Source: an uncultured Prevotella sp. (GTDB lineage Bacteria > Bacteroidota > Bacteroidia > Bacteroidales > Bacteroidaceae). Taken from it: DNA of 31,162 nucleotides. The notes below the pieces were generated by a model. It saw nothing but the letters and a program-made list of their open reading frames with translations. It had not been told where the DNA came from and searched no databases. The stretch is taken from contig CAJLYG010000014.1 in the NCBI GenBank assembly GCA_905210845.1, positions 1 to 31,162 of the forward strand, in the 5' to 3' direction. Positions within the stretch are counted from its first letter, which is position 1. Every line of letters begins with the position of its first letter. This document shows positions 15,711 through 23,781 of this stretch, in pieces. Made by a program: the position numbers and the translations under genes.

Positions 15711-18700
15711 ATGAAAATCAAGAAAGTACTATTATTATCTGTCTTTCTTTTAGGTACAGTCCTTGCGTATGCACAAAACGTGAGCATGCACGTGCAGGGC
15801 GTGACCGTCAAGAAAGCGATGACAATCCTGCAAAAGCAGAGTGGCTATCTGTTCGTCTATGAGCAGTCGGACTTAGACTTGCAGAAGAAGGTCAATGTCA
15901 ATGCAACCACCCTTTCTCAGGCTCTGCGCCAAATCTTCACAGGGCAGAATGTCAGCTATGAGATTAATGGAAAGAACGTGGTCGTAGCCAGGAAGTCAGC
16001 TTCTGTCCCACAGTATAGAGGACAGAAGGGCAAGGCAAGGAAAAGCAGCGGCCATGTCGTTGACCCAAGTGGGGAACCCATCATCGGCGCAACGGTCAGG
16101 GAAAAAGGCACGCAGAACGCCACGATCACAGACGTGGACGGTAACTACTCCTTAGATGCTGACCCCGGCAGCAAACTGATTATCTCTTATATCGGTTACA
16201 TGGACCAGGAGATCAAGCCTGGTGACCATGCGAACATTGTCATGCGGACAGATTCCAAAAACCTCGATGAAGTCGTTGTCGTGGGTTATACCACCCAGAA
16301 GAAGGGCTTGTTGACGGGGTCCGTTGTTTCCATGAAAGTAGGCGAAGACTTGGATCAGATCCCAACAACTTCCGCCGGAAACTTGTTGGCAGGTAAGTTG
16401 GCGGGTGTCAATGTGTCCACGCCAAGTGCCATCCCAGGTTCTAATCCGGGAATCAGCATTCGTACAGGATCTTCCTGGAATGCACAGGACGTGATCTATG
16501 TGATTGACGGTGTTGTCCGGGGAAGTGGTGATTTCAATAACCTGAGCCCGAACGAGATCGACGAGATCACCGTCTTAAAGGACGCTGCCTCTGCCGCTAT
16601 CTACGGTTCAAGATCTGCCGGCGGTGTTATCATCGTGACCACCAAGAAAGGAAAGTTGGGCAAGCCGACCATCAACTACTCCTATAACTACAGCTTCGAT
16701 TCCAGGACGAAGAACGTTGACTTGACCAGTGCAGTCCAGGCAGGTGAGCTCTATGGACGCATCAATGGCGATTCTGATCCTGCAGGATGGGCTTGGTCGC
16801 AGGATGAGTTGGATTATTTCAAGAATATCAATGGGGGATGGGGTTATGACCAGTTGGATGCAGTTTGGCGTACGCCGGTCACGCAGACCCATAACCTCAG
16901 CGTAGAAGGTGGTGGCGAGCGTATCCGCTATTACGCTGGCGCATCTTATGTTGCGCAGGATGGCTTCTTGAAGAACCTGTCTTATGACAAGTATAATATC
17001 CGTATGAATGTCACGGCGGATATCACCAAGGACCTCCAGGTATTCACAAGCTTTGCTCTGTCCAATAATTTCCAGAGCAATTCAACGTTCGAGAGTGCTA
17101 CTTCCAATTATAGCAAGCTCCGTGTGTGGCAGCCAGACCAGCCTGTTTACACTGATAGCGGGAAGTATATCGACTATGGCTGGATCGCCAATACCGGTGC
17201 CAGCGTGGATGGAGCCAGTGGCTATGATAAGGATACCTATCTCAAGCCACAGCTTATCGTCAGCGCGACTTACAAGGCTCCTTTCCTCAAAGGACTCAGT
17301 GCAAAGGTTGCTTATAGCCGTAGTTGGGCGAACTCTATTAATAAGGTGTACTACACGAATTACGACATGATGATCATGAAGCACAGTGGTACGAACAACC
17401 GTATCATCTCCACGAAGGACGAGGACATCATCGGCGTAAGAAAATCTACGTGGGTAGGCAAGGAATACATCCAGAAGTATTCTACCTGGAGTGATGACAA
17501 GCAGCTGAACTTCCAGCTGAACTATGACAATACCTTTAATAAGGTACACCATATCAATGCAGCCCTCGTTACCGAGTGGTATGAAGGAAAGGGTGCTGGC
17601 GTATATGGTGGTCGAGAGACCTTCCCCGTATACAGGACAGATCAGTTCTGGGCAGCCAGCAGTGCAAGGCAGGATACATGGGGAGGTGGTCCTACCGACT
17701 GGAAGAGCGGTCGTATGTCTTACATTGGTCAGTTCAATTATACCTATGCCAACAAGTACATGTTGAACTTCTCTTTCCGTGAGGATGGTTCCATGAACTT
17801 CGCTCCGAGCCAGCGTTGGGGTTTCTTCCCCGCAGCCTCTACAGGTTGGGTTGTCTCTGAGGAGCCTTTCTTCAACCAGAAATACATTCAGTTCTTGAAG
17901 CTCCGCTTCTCTGTCGGTCTGACCGGTAACGATGCTGTCGGTGGATGGCAGTGGCAGGAGTCTTATTCTTCAGGTTACTCCGCATACTTCGGGACAACCC
18001 CGTCACGCGCAGTAGGTATTACCTATGGTAGCGTTGTCAACAAGAATCTGACATGGGAAAAGGCATTGAGCTACAACTGGGGTTTGGACATCAACTTCCT
18101 CGACCACTGGAACTTCTCGTTCGATTATTGGTATCGCAATTCCTATGACATCCTCGGCAACAGGCAGAGTTCATTGCCTTCTACCTTCAGTCTGTCCATG
18201 CCTGCAGAGAACTACGGTAAGATCCATGCACAGGGATTTGATATTACGTTGGGCTATAATGGAAAGACGAACGACTTCAAGTACTACGCTAACCTCACGG
18301 CTTCATACGGTTGGAACAAGGTAATCAAGGAAGACTATGCCGAGAATGCACAATATGTGGACATCCCAGAGGGTAAGGCAACGAATTATATCGTAGGCTA
18401 TTCCTTCGACAAGATCATCAGGACACAGGAAGAATTGGATGCTTTCCGCAAGGAACACCCCAATTACCGTTGCAATGGATTGTCTCCTGAACTGGGTATG
18501 ATGGTCTATAAAGACGTTTCTGGTCCAGATGGCGAGCCAGATGGCATCATTGACAGTTGGGACCGGATCATCTTGAAGAAGAAGAACTTCCCTGTTGTCT
18601 TTGGTTTGAACCTCGGAGGCAACTGGAAAGGCTTGAGCATCGACATGATGTTCTCTGGGCGTTTAGGCCAGAAGCGCTTCATGAACGACCTCGCTGGTGG

Positions 18701-19055
18701 CGTGGAGTGGAACCGTATGTGGGAGAAATGGTATTCAGACAGCTGGACACCTGAGAATCCGAATGCGACCTTGCCAAGGCGAGTAAGTGCCAACACGTCG
18801 AATACCTACTCCATGAACAGTGATTTCTGGTTGAAAGACGCCAGCTTTATGCGCCTGAAGTACCTCACATTGAGCTACGACCTGCCGAAGGGCATGTTCT
18901 ATAATAAGGTATTTGAGGGCATCCGTGTGTTCGTGAGCGGTACGAACCTGTTCGTGCTCAGCAAGTTTAATAAGTATTATGATCCGGAAATTGGTGGCGG
19001 CAACTCCTTCCCAGTGCTGAGATCTATCAGTTTCGGTGTTAATGTTAAATTATAA
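15711..19055 (+). CDS. SusC-family TonB-dependent transporter with STN signalling domain
   Basis: This 1114-residue protein has a signal peptide (MKIKKVLLLSVFLLGTVLAYAQ). An STN domain covers about residues 22-90 (MHVQGVTVKKAMTILQKQ through YEINGKNVVVARK). A carboxypeptidase-regulatory-like domain (VVDPSGEPIIGATVREKG) follows, then the box LDEVVVVGYTTQKK and a plug (ITVLKDAASAAIYGSRSAGG). The large beta-barrel ends LRSISFGVNVKL. The STN domain marks it as a transducer that imports a glycan and also signals through the FecR protein encoded just upstream. The 210-base gap before it contains no close TAnnTTTG match; the nearest is TTCTTTTG ending at 15664. That would suit a promoter read by the adjacent ECF sigma factor. 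The ATG at 15711 is preferred over an upstream TTG at 15699. Confidence 0.95.
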   Translation: MKIKKVLLLSVFLLGTVLAYAQNVSMHVQGVTVKKAMTILQKQSGYLFVYEQSDLDLQKKVNVNATTLSQALRQIFTGQNVSYEINGKNVVVARKSASVPQYRGQKGKARKSSGHVVDPSGEPIIGATVREKGTQNATITDVDGNYSLDADPGSKLIISYIGYMDQEIKPGDHANIVMRTDSKNLDEVVVVGYTTQKKGLLTGSVVSMKVGEDLDQIPTTSAGNLLAGKLAGVNVSTPSAIPGSNPGISIRTGSSWNAQDVIYVIDGVVRGSGDFNNLSPNEIDEITVLKDAASAAIYGSRSAGGVIIVTTKKGKLGKPTINYSYNYSFDSRTKNVDLTSAVQAGELYGRINGDSDPAGWAWSQDELDYFKNINGGWGYDQLDAVWRTPVTQTHNLSVEGGGERIRYYAGASYVAQDGFLKNLSYDKYNIRMNVTADITKDLQVFTSFALSNNFQSNSTFESATSNYSKLRVWQPDQPVYTDSGKYIDYGWIANTGASVDGASGYDKDTYLKPQLIVSATYKAPFLKGLSAKVAYSRSWANSINKVYYTNYDMMIMKHSGTNNRIISTKDEDIIGVRKSTWVGKEYIQKYSTWSDDKQLNFQLNYDNTFNKVHHINAALVTEWYEGKGAGVYGGRETFPVYRTDQFWAASSARQDTWGGGPTDWKSGRMSYIGQFNYTYANKYMLNFSFREDGSMNFAPSQRWGFFPAASTGWVVSEEPFFNQKYIQFLKLRFSVGLTGNDAVGGWQWQESYSSGYSAYFGTTPSRAVGITYGSVVNKNLTWEKALSYNWGLDINFLDHWNFSFDYWYRNSYDILGNRQSSLPSTFSLSMPAENYGKIHAQGFDITLGYNGKTNDFKYYANLTASYGWNKVIKEDYAENAQYVDIPEGKATNYIVGYSFDKIIRTQEELDAFRKEHPNYRCNGLSPELGMMVYKDVSGPDGEPDGIIDSWDRIILKKKNFPVVFGLNLGGNWKGLSIDMMFSGRLGQKRFMNDLAGGVEWNRMWEKWYSDSWTPENPNATLPRRVSANTSNTYSMNSDFWLKDASFMRLKYLTLSYDLPKGMFYNKVFEGIRVFVSGTNLFVLSKFNKYYDPEIGGGNSFPVLRSISFGVNVKL

Positions 19056-19068
19056 ACGACTTCCTTTT

Positions 19069-20868
19069 ATGAAAAAGTATATATTATTTGTAGGACTTTT
19101 CCTCACATTGCTGACCAGCTGTAGCCTGGACTATGATAATACAGGAGCGATCAACCCTGACAATGTGTGGACGGACAAGACCATGATCAACTCCTTCCTG
19201 ACCGACATCTACGGTCGTATGACACCGGGATGGCCAACCAATGCCAATGGTACTGACGAGGGAATGAATGGACCTACCGACATGGGGTCTTATGTAAGAG
19301 GTCAGATCACCGTAGACAACTGCGGTGTGGGTCTGAGCTATTCTAACATCGACAGGATTAACTTCTTCTTGGATCACTTGGAGACGAACACAGTCTTGAC
19401 AGACCAAGAGAAGAAAGAGATGCGTGGACAGGCTTTGTTCTGGAGAGCCTGGGACTATTGGGGCAAGGTATTCACCGTAGGTGGTGTGCCTTTGATCCTC
19501 CACTTCCAGGATGTTACGGATGTTCCTTCTCTGTACGTGACGAGGAACAAGACATCAGAATGCGTGGCACAGATCGTTGCTGACTTGGATGAGGCGATCG
19601 CTGACCTTCCCGATCAGTGGACCGGTGACGACTACGGCATCCTCTGCCCTAAGTCCGGAAGGATCGACAAGGGCGCAGCCATGGCCTTCAAGGGCAGGAT
19701 GTTGTTGCAATATGCCAGTCCTTTGTTCAATCCTAACAACGACAAGGTACGTTGGCAGGCAGCTTATGATGCCAACAAGGCTGCTGTGGAGTTCCTGCAG
19801 AGTATCGGCAAGGGCTTGTACCAAGGCAATTTCGCAGATATCTGGTACAAAGAGCAAAACTGTGAGGTAGTAATGGTGAACCAATATACCTACCCTGACC
19901 ATACCTTTGGGCAATACGCCATTCGCCCTGAGCCTTTGACAAAGGACAATGCCAACTATAATCAAGCCATCTTACCCCTGTTGATGGCTTTCCCGAAGAA
20001 GGATGGCACGCCATTGACGTTGGTCAAAGACAGATTGGCTTCGGATGCCGCTTATAATGAGCAGTTCATGACAGACTTCTATACGAATCGTGACCCTCGC
20101 TTCTATGCGACTGTATTCAGCCCTGGAACATCTTATCCTTCAAGTGATGTCTTGACAGGTGGGAAGAAATATTGGAATGCATGGCGTCAAGTCAATGACG
20201 AAGGTAATACCAAGTATATCACGCTTATTTATGATGAGTTAGGCAAAGGTATTGGCAGTTCTTCCTCTGGTTTCTTCCAGTTGAAAGGCGTAGATCAATC
20301 CCTTACGATGAATACTGTATATGATGCAGAGACCGACTGGATTGAGATTCGTTTCGCAGAGGTCTTGATGAACTATGGTGAGTGCGCCAATGAGATTGGC
20401 AAGACGGATGAGGCATTGCAGGTTTTGTATGATATCCGGAAACGTGCGGGTATTGAGAGCGGAACTGGAAACTATGGCATTACCGCAAAGAGCCAGTCTG
20501 ACATCCGTCAGGCATATATGAACGAGCGGTTGATCGAGTTTGCCTATGAAGGCAAGCGTTGGAATGACCTCCGTCGTTGGAAGAAATTCGACTATCTGAA
20601 TGACATGAAATACCGTTCAGGTCTGTATCCTGTCATCAAGGACTATAGCAACATCAGCAACTTCGATTGGACGAAAGACATGTATGATCCAGATGTTCGG
20701 AAATTGTTCAGGATGGACTATATCGAATGCTTGGATGGCGACAAGTCTTATCAGTTCAACCTGGATCTGAACCATTGGTTCTATCCGATTAGCAAGAATG
20801 CCCTTGACAGGAATTCAAAATTGGAACAAAACAAAGAATGGGGTGGAACATTTGACCCCCTTGAGTAA
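19069..20868 (+). CDS. SusD/RagB-family surface glycan-binding lipoprotein
   Basis: This 599-residue partner of the STN-type SusC has a lipobox LLTSC (Cys18), then SLDYDNTGAINPDNVWTDK. Helical repeat segments follow, and the family C-terminal block NERLIEFAYEGKRWNDLRRW. It starts 13 bases after the susC stop. The frame opens earlier (19036), but MKKYILFVG at 19069 gives a proper lipoprotein signal. A 13-bp hairpin lies 43 bases after its stop, so downstream enzyme genes may be expressed at a lower level. Confidence 0.95.
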   Translation: MKKYILFVGLFLTLLTSCSLDYDNTGAINPDNVWTDKTMINSFLTDIYGRMTPGWPTNANGTDEGMNGPTDMGSYVRGQITVDNCGVGLSYSNIDRINFFLDHLETNTVLTDQEKKEMRGQALFWRAWDYWGKVFTVGGVPLILHFQDVTDVPSLYVTRNKTSECVAQIVADLDEAIADLPDQWTGDDYGILCPKSGRIDKGAAMAFKGRMLLQYASPLFNPNNDKVRWQAAYDANKAAVEFLQSIGKGLYQGNFADIWYKEQNCEVVMVNQYTYPDHTFGQYAIRPEPLTKDNANYNQAILPLLMAFPKKDGTPLTLVKDRLASDAAYNEQFMTDFYTNRDPRFYATVFSPGTSYPSSDVLTGGKKYWNAWRQVNDEGNTKYITLIYDELGKGIGSSSSGFFQLKGVDQSLTMNTVYDAETDWIEIRFAEVLMNYGECANEIGKTDEALQVLYDIRKRAGIESGTGNYGITAKSQSDIRQAYMNERLIEFAYEGKRWNDLRRWKKFDYLNDMKYRSGLYPVIKDYSNISNFDWTKDMYDPDVRKLFRMDYIECLDGDKSYQFNLDLNHWFYPISKNALDRNSKLEQNKEWGGTFDPLE

Positions 20869-20911
20869 GTAATTTAATATAGGTTTATTGTTTTAATTTG
20901 AGTGTATCAAG

Positions 20912-20942
20912 AAGTCCCTTTGACGTGATGTCAAGGGGACTT
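20912..20942 (+). promoter_or_regulatory. intra-operon hairpin after the second susD
   Basis: AAGTCCCTTTGAC (20912-20924) pairs with GTCAAGGGGACTT (20930-20942), 13 bp with one G-U pair and a GTGAT loop. No T-run follows. Position and form match the stem after the first susD (5429-5465), which suggests a shared way of setting susCD above the downstream genes. Confidence 0.65.
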
Positions 20943-20983
20943 ACTTAAACAATCTGGTTTGAAAGGATCTGAAATCATACCTG

Positions 20984-21583
20984 ATGAAAAAAGTTGGGAT
21001 ATATCTATTATTCGTTTTGCTTTTGACTTCTGTGCAAAATCTATTTGCTTTTTGCGGAATCGAAGTTGATCGCGTATCCGAGGTAAAGGTCTTGAACAGC
21101 AAGGCCAAGGCTTTGAAGGGTACGGATAGGAAATCTGATTTTACCGATGTTCTTTCTAAGAAGGGCATCGTGACAGAGATCGCCTTTTATTCTCCTAAGA
21201 TTGTGAATATCAGGCATTACAAACGGAATTGCCATGTAAAAAAACAAAATTTGGTAGTGGTCATGCCCAAGGGAATTGTACCCCTTAAAAAGACAGTCAA
21301 AGCCCATGAAATGATCTTAAGCAGTCAGGACTTGGATGTCGCGTATGACCGGAAGGAGGGTACCGTTCGCTTTTCAGGAAAGACGGGACACTCTTATTCG
21401 CAGAGAAAAACTATTCGAGAGATGCGGAGCCTGACAGGGCAAGTTCCCTTGATGCCCCTTTGGTCTTTTGGCTATTTCCAAAGCAAGGAGCGATATCAAA
21501 GTGCCGACGAGACGGCTGGGGTGGTCAGCCATTATCGCAAGATAGGAGTGTCTCTTGACGGCAAGAACGCATGTCCTACGTAA
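20984..21583 (+). pseudogene. GH31 glycosidase remnant with internal deletion and 3' truncation
   Basis: The 199-residue product keeps a signal peptide (MKKVGIYLLFVLLLTSVQNLFA) and the start of a GH31-type N-terminal sandwich (VTEIAFYSPKIVNIRHYK, NLVVVMPKGIVPLKK, LDVAYDRKEGTVRFSG). It then jumps to the first part of the catalytic barrel (MRSLTGQVPLMPLWSFGYFQSKERYQSADE, VVSHYRKIGVSLDG) and stops. From memory, intact GH31 enzymes have roughly 100 or more residues between these blocks and several hundred after the last one, including both catalytic Asp residues. All of that is missing. Both junctions keep a frame open, so this looks like deletion inside a former PUL alpha-glycosidase. A new short secreted protein is the less likely alternative. 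Confidence 0.72.
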
Positions 21584-21619
21584 TCATTGTTGATCATTAA
21601 ATAAAAGAATAGATAAATT

Positions 21620-23773
21620 ATGAGGAAGATTTTATTTGTTATTCTAATTTCGCTATGTGCGTACAGTGTACGTGCGCAGGCTCTTGATCCCAAGAGTAGT
21701 GCGGAAAGCTATGTCCGTGGCCTGATTGCCCAGATGACGCTTGATGAGAAGATATCCCAGATGATGAATGACGCAGCTGGGATTCCCCGGTTGGGAATCT
21801 TGCCCTATAACTGGTGGAATGAAGGACTTCATGGCGTTGGCAGGGATGGACGGGCTACCGTTTTTCCTGAACCGATTGCCTTGGGTGCAACCTTTGACCC
21901 GGACTTGGTGAGGAAAATTGGGGATGCTGTTGCCACGGAAGGACGTGCCAAATATTTCGTGGCACAACAGAATAAGAACTATGGTCGGTATGCGGGCCTG
22001 ACCTTCTGGTCACCGAACGTGAATATCTTCCGTGATCCTCGCTGGGGCAGGGGAATGGAAACGTATGGTGAGGATCCTTTCCTCTCTGGAACATTAGGCA
22101 CTGCCTATGTAAAAGGGATGCAAGGTGACGATCCCTTCTATTTGAAAGTGGCTGCCTGCGGAAAGCATTATGCGGTTCATTCCGGACCGGAGTCAACTCG
22201 CCATCAGGCAGATGTTCATCCAACCCGGCATGACTTGTTCGAAACCTATCTCCCTCAGTTTGAGATGTTAGTCAGGCAAGGGCATGTAGAGACCATCATG
22301 AGTGCCTATAATCGCGTGGATGGCGTGCCTTGCGGTGCCAATAAGTATTTGCTGACAGATATCCTCCGCAAGAAATGGGGATTCAAGGGGCATGTCGTTT
22401 CCGATTGTTGGGCAGTCAATGACTTCTACGGTGGCCATCATTATGTGAAAACAGCCGCCGAGGCAAGTGCCTTAGCCGTGAAAGCGGGAATGAACTTGGA
22501 GTGCGGACAGGATTTCAAGGCATTGAAAGATGCTGTCGCGCAGGGTCTCATCAAGGAGAGTGATATCGACAAGGCCTTGTTCCCCCTGATGATGACAAGG
22601 ATGAAACTGGGAATCTTGAAAGATGATCCCAATTGCCCGTACAACCATGTAGCCGAGAAGGAGATCTGTTCCTCGGAACATTTCGCCCTGGCAAGGAAAG
22701 CTGCGACAGAAGCCATGGTACTGTTGAAGAACGATGGGGTCCTCCCGATCCGCAAGAACCTGCGCTCTTTATCCGTTTCTGGTCCTGCAGCAAGTGATGC
22801 CTTCTATCTGATGGGCAATTATTTTGGCGTGTCCAATTATTATAGTTGCTATTTGGAGGGCATTGTCGGCAAGGTGAGCAGTGGCACAACGGTAAACTTC
22901 CGTCCAGCCTTTGCACCTATCGAAACCAAAATGGGAACGGGCAATAACGTGTGGGAAGCCGCTGGCGGTGATGTCGCAATCGTCGTCATGGGCTTGAACA
23001 ACGACATGGAAGGAGAGGAAGGTGAGAGCATAGACAACCATACAGGTGGGGACAGGGATAGCCTGTCATTGCCTAAGCCTCAGATGGATTTCCTCCGTCA
23101 GTTGCATAAGGTCAAGAAGAATGGGATCGTGGTGGTCTTGACAGGAGGCAGTCCTATTGATGTTAAGGAGATTTCCAAGCTTGCTGATGCCGTTATCATG
23201 GCATGGTATCCGGGTCAGGATGGTGGCAATGCCTTGGCTGACCTTCTTTTCGGAGATGCTAATTTCAGTGGGAGATTGCCGATTACGTTCCCTGAGGATG
23301 TCAAGAAACTCCCTCCCTTCACAGATTATTCCATGAAAGGACGTACCTATAAATACATGACAGACAATATCATGTATCCTTTTGGCTATGGATTGTCATA
23401 CGGACAGGTAATATATTCTGACGTGCAGGTAGGGGAAATCAAGAAAGACAAGGAGGTACAAGTAGAGGCAACCCTTTCTAATTCCGGTAAGATGGAAACG
23501 ACGGAGACCGTACAGGTGTACCTGTCCACGCCGACAAGCGGAGCTTCCTCACCTTCTTCTTCTCTCATCGCCTTCAAAAAGGTGAATGTTCCTGCCGGAG
23601 GTAAGACCCAGGTCCATTTCTCCATCCCTTATCAGCAGTTAGGGACGGTCATGGAAGATGGAAACAAGAAGGTGCTGAAAGGGCAATACCAATTGTATGT
23701 AGGGGGAGCAGCCCCCTGCAAGCGAACGCAAGAATTGGGCGTAAGTGTAGGTAGTACTTTATTTAAAATATAA
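21620..23773 (+). CDS. GH3 glycoside hydrolase (beta-xylosidase/beta-glucosidase type)
   Basis: This 717-residue secreted enzyme has a signal peptide ending at about residue 20 (SVRAQ). The GH3 N-terminal barrel carries NWWNEGLHGVGR and GKHYAVHSGPESTRH. The nucleophile motif VVSDCWA has Asp262. The C-terminal sandwich contains the acid/base loop NDMEGEEGESIDN (Glu464-469) followed by GGDRDSLSLP, the arrangement seen in GH3 beta-xylosidase-like members. A fibronectin-III-like end follows (YPFGYGLSYGQVIYSD, then VQVYLST). At this length there is no PA14 insertion. It would remove terminal beta-linked sugars; whether xylose, glucose or another cannot be decided by eye. It starts 36 bases after the GH31 remnant and ends 8 bases before the next gene. 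Confidence 0.93.
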   Translation: MRKILFVILISLCAYSVRAQALDPKSSAESYVRGLIAQMTLDEKISQMMNDAAGIPRLGILPYNWWNEGLHGVGRDGRATVFPEPIALGATFDPDLVRKIGDAVATEGRAKYFVAQQNKNYGRYAGLTFWSPNVNIFRDPRWGRGMETYGEDPFLSGTLGTAYVKGMQGDDPFYLKVAACGKHYAVHSGPESTRHQADVHPTRHDLFETYLPQFEMLVRQGHVETIMSAYNRVDGVPCGANKYLLTDILRKKWGFKGHVVSDCWAVNDFYGGHHYVKTAAEASALAVKAGMNLECGQDFKALKDAVAQGLIKESDIDKALFPLMMTRMKLGILKDDPNCPYNHVAEKEICSSEHFALARKAATEAMVLLKNDGVLPIRKNLRSLSVSGPAASDAFYLMGNYFGVSNYYSCYLEGIVGKVSSGTTVNFRPAFAPIETKMGTGNNVWEAAGGDVAIVVMGLNNDMEGEEGESIDNHTGGDRDSLSLPKPQMDFLRQLHKVKKNGIVVVLTGGSPIDVKEISKLADAVIMAWYPGQDGGNALADLLFGDANFSGRLPITFPEDVKKLPPFTDYSMKGRTYKYMTDNIMYPFGYGLSYGQVIYSDVQVGEIKKDKEVQVEATLSNSGKMETTETVQVYLSTPTSGASSPSSSLIAFKKVNVPAGGKTQVHFSIPYQQLGTVMEDGNKKVLKGQYQLYVGGAAPCKRTQELGVSVGSTLFKI

Positions 23774-23781
23774 TCAATTTT

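Noticed and set aside
15560..15862. 100-codon plus-strand frame before and across the start of the signalling susC
   Set aside because: Half of it overlaps the signal peptide and STN domain of SusC in another frame, and its composition is not protein-like. A 12-codon frame at 15520-15555 is also too short to support.
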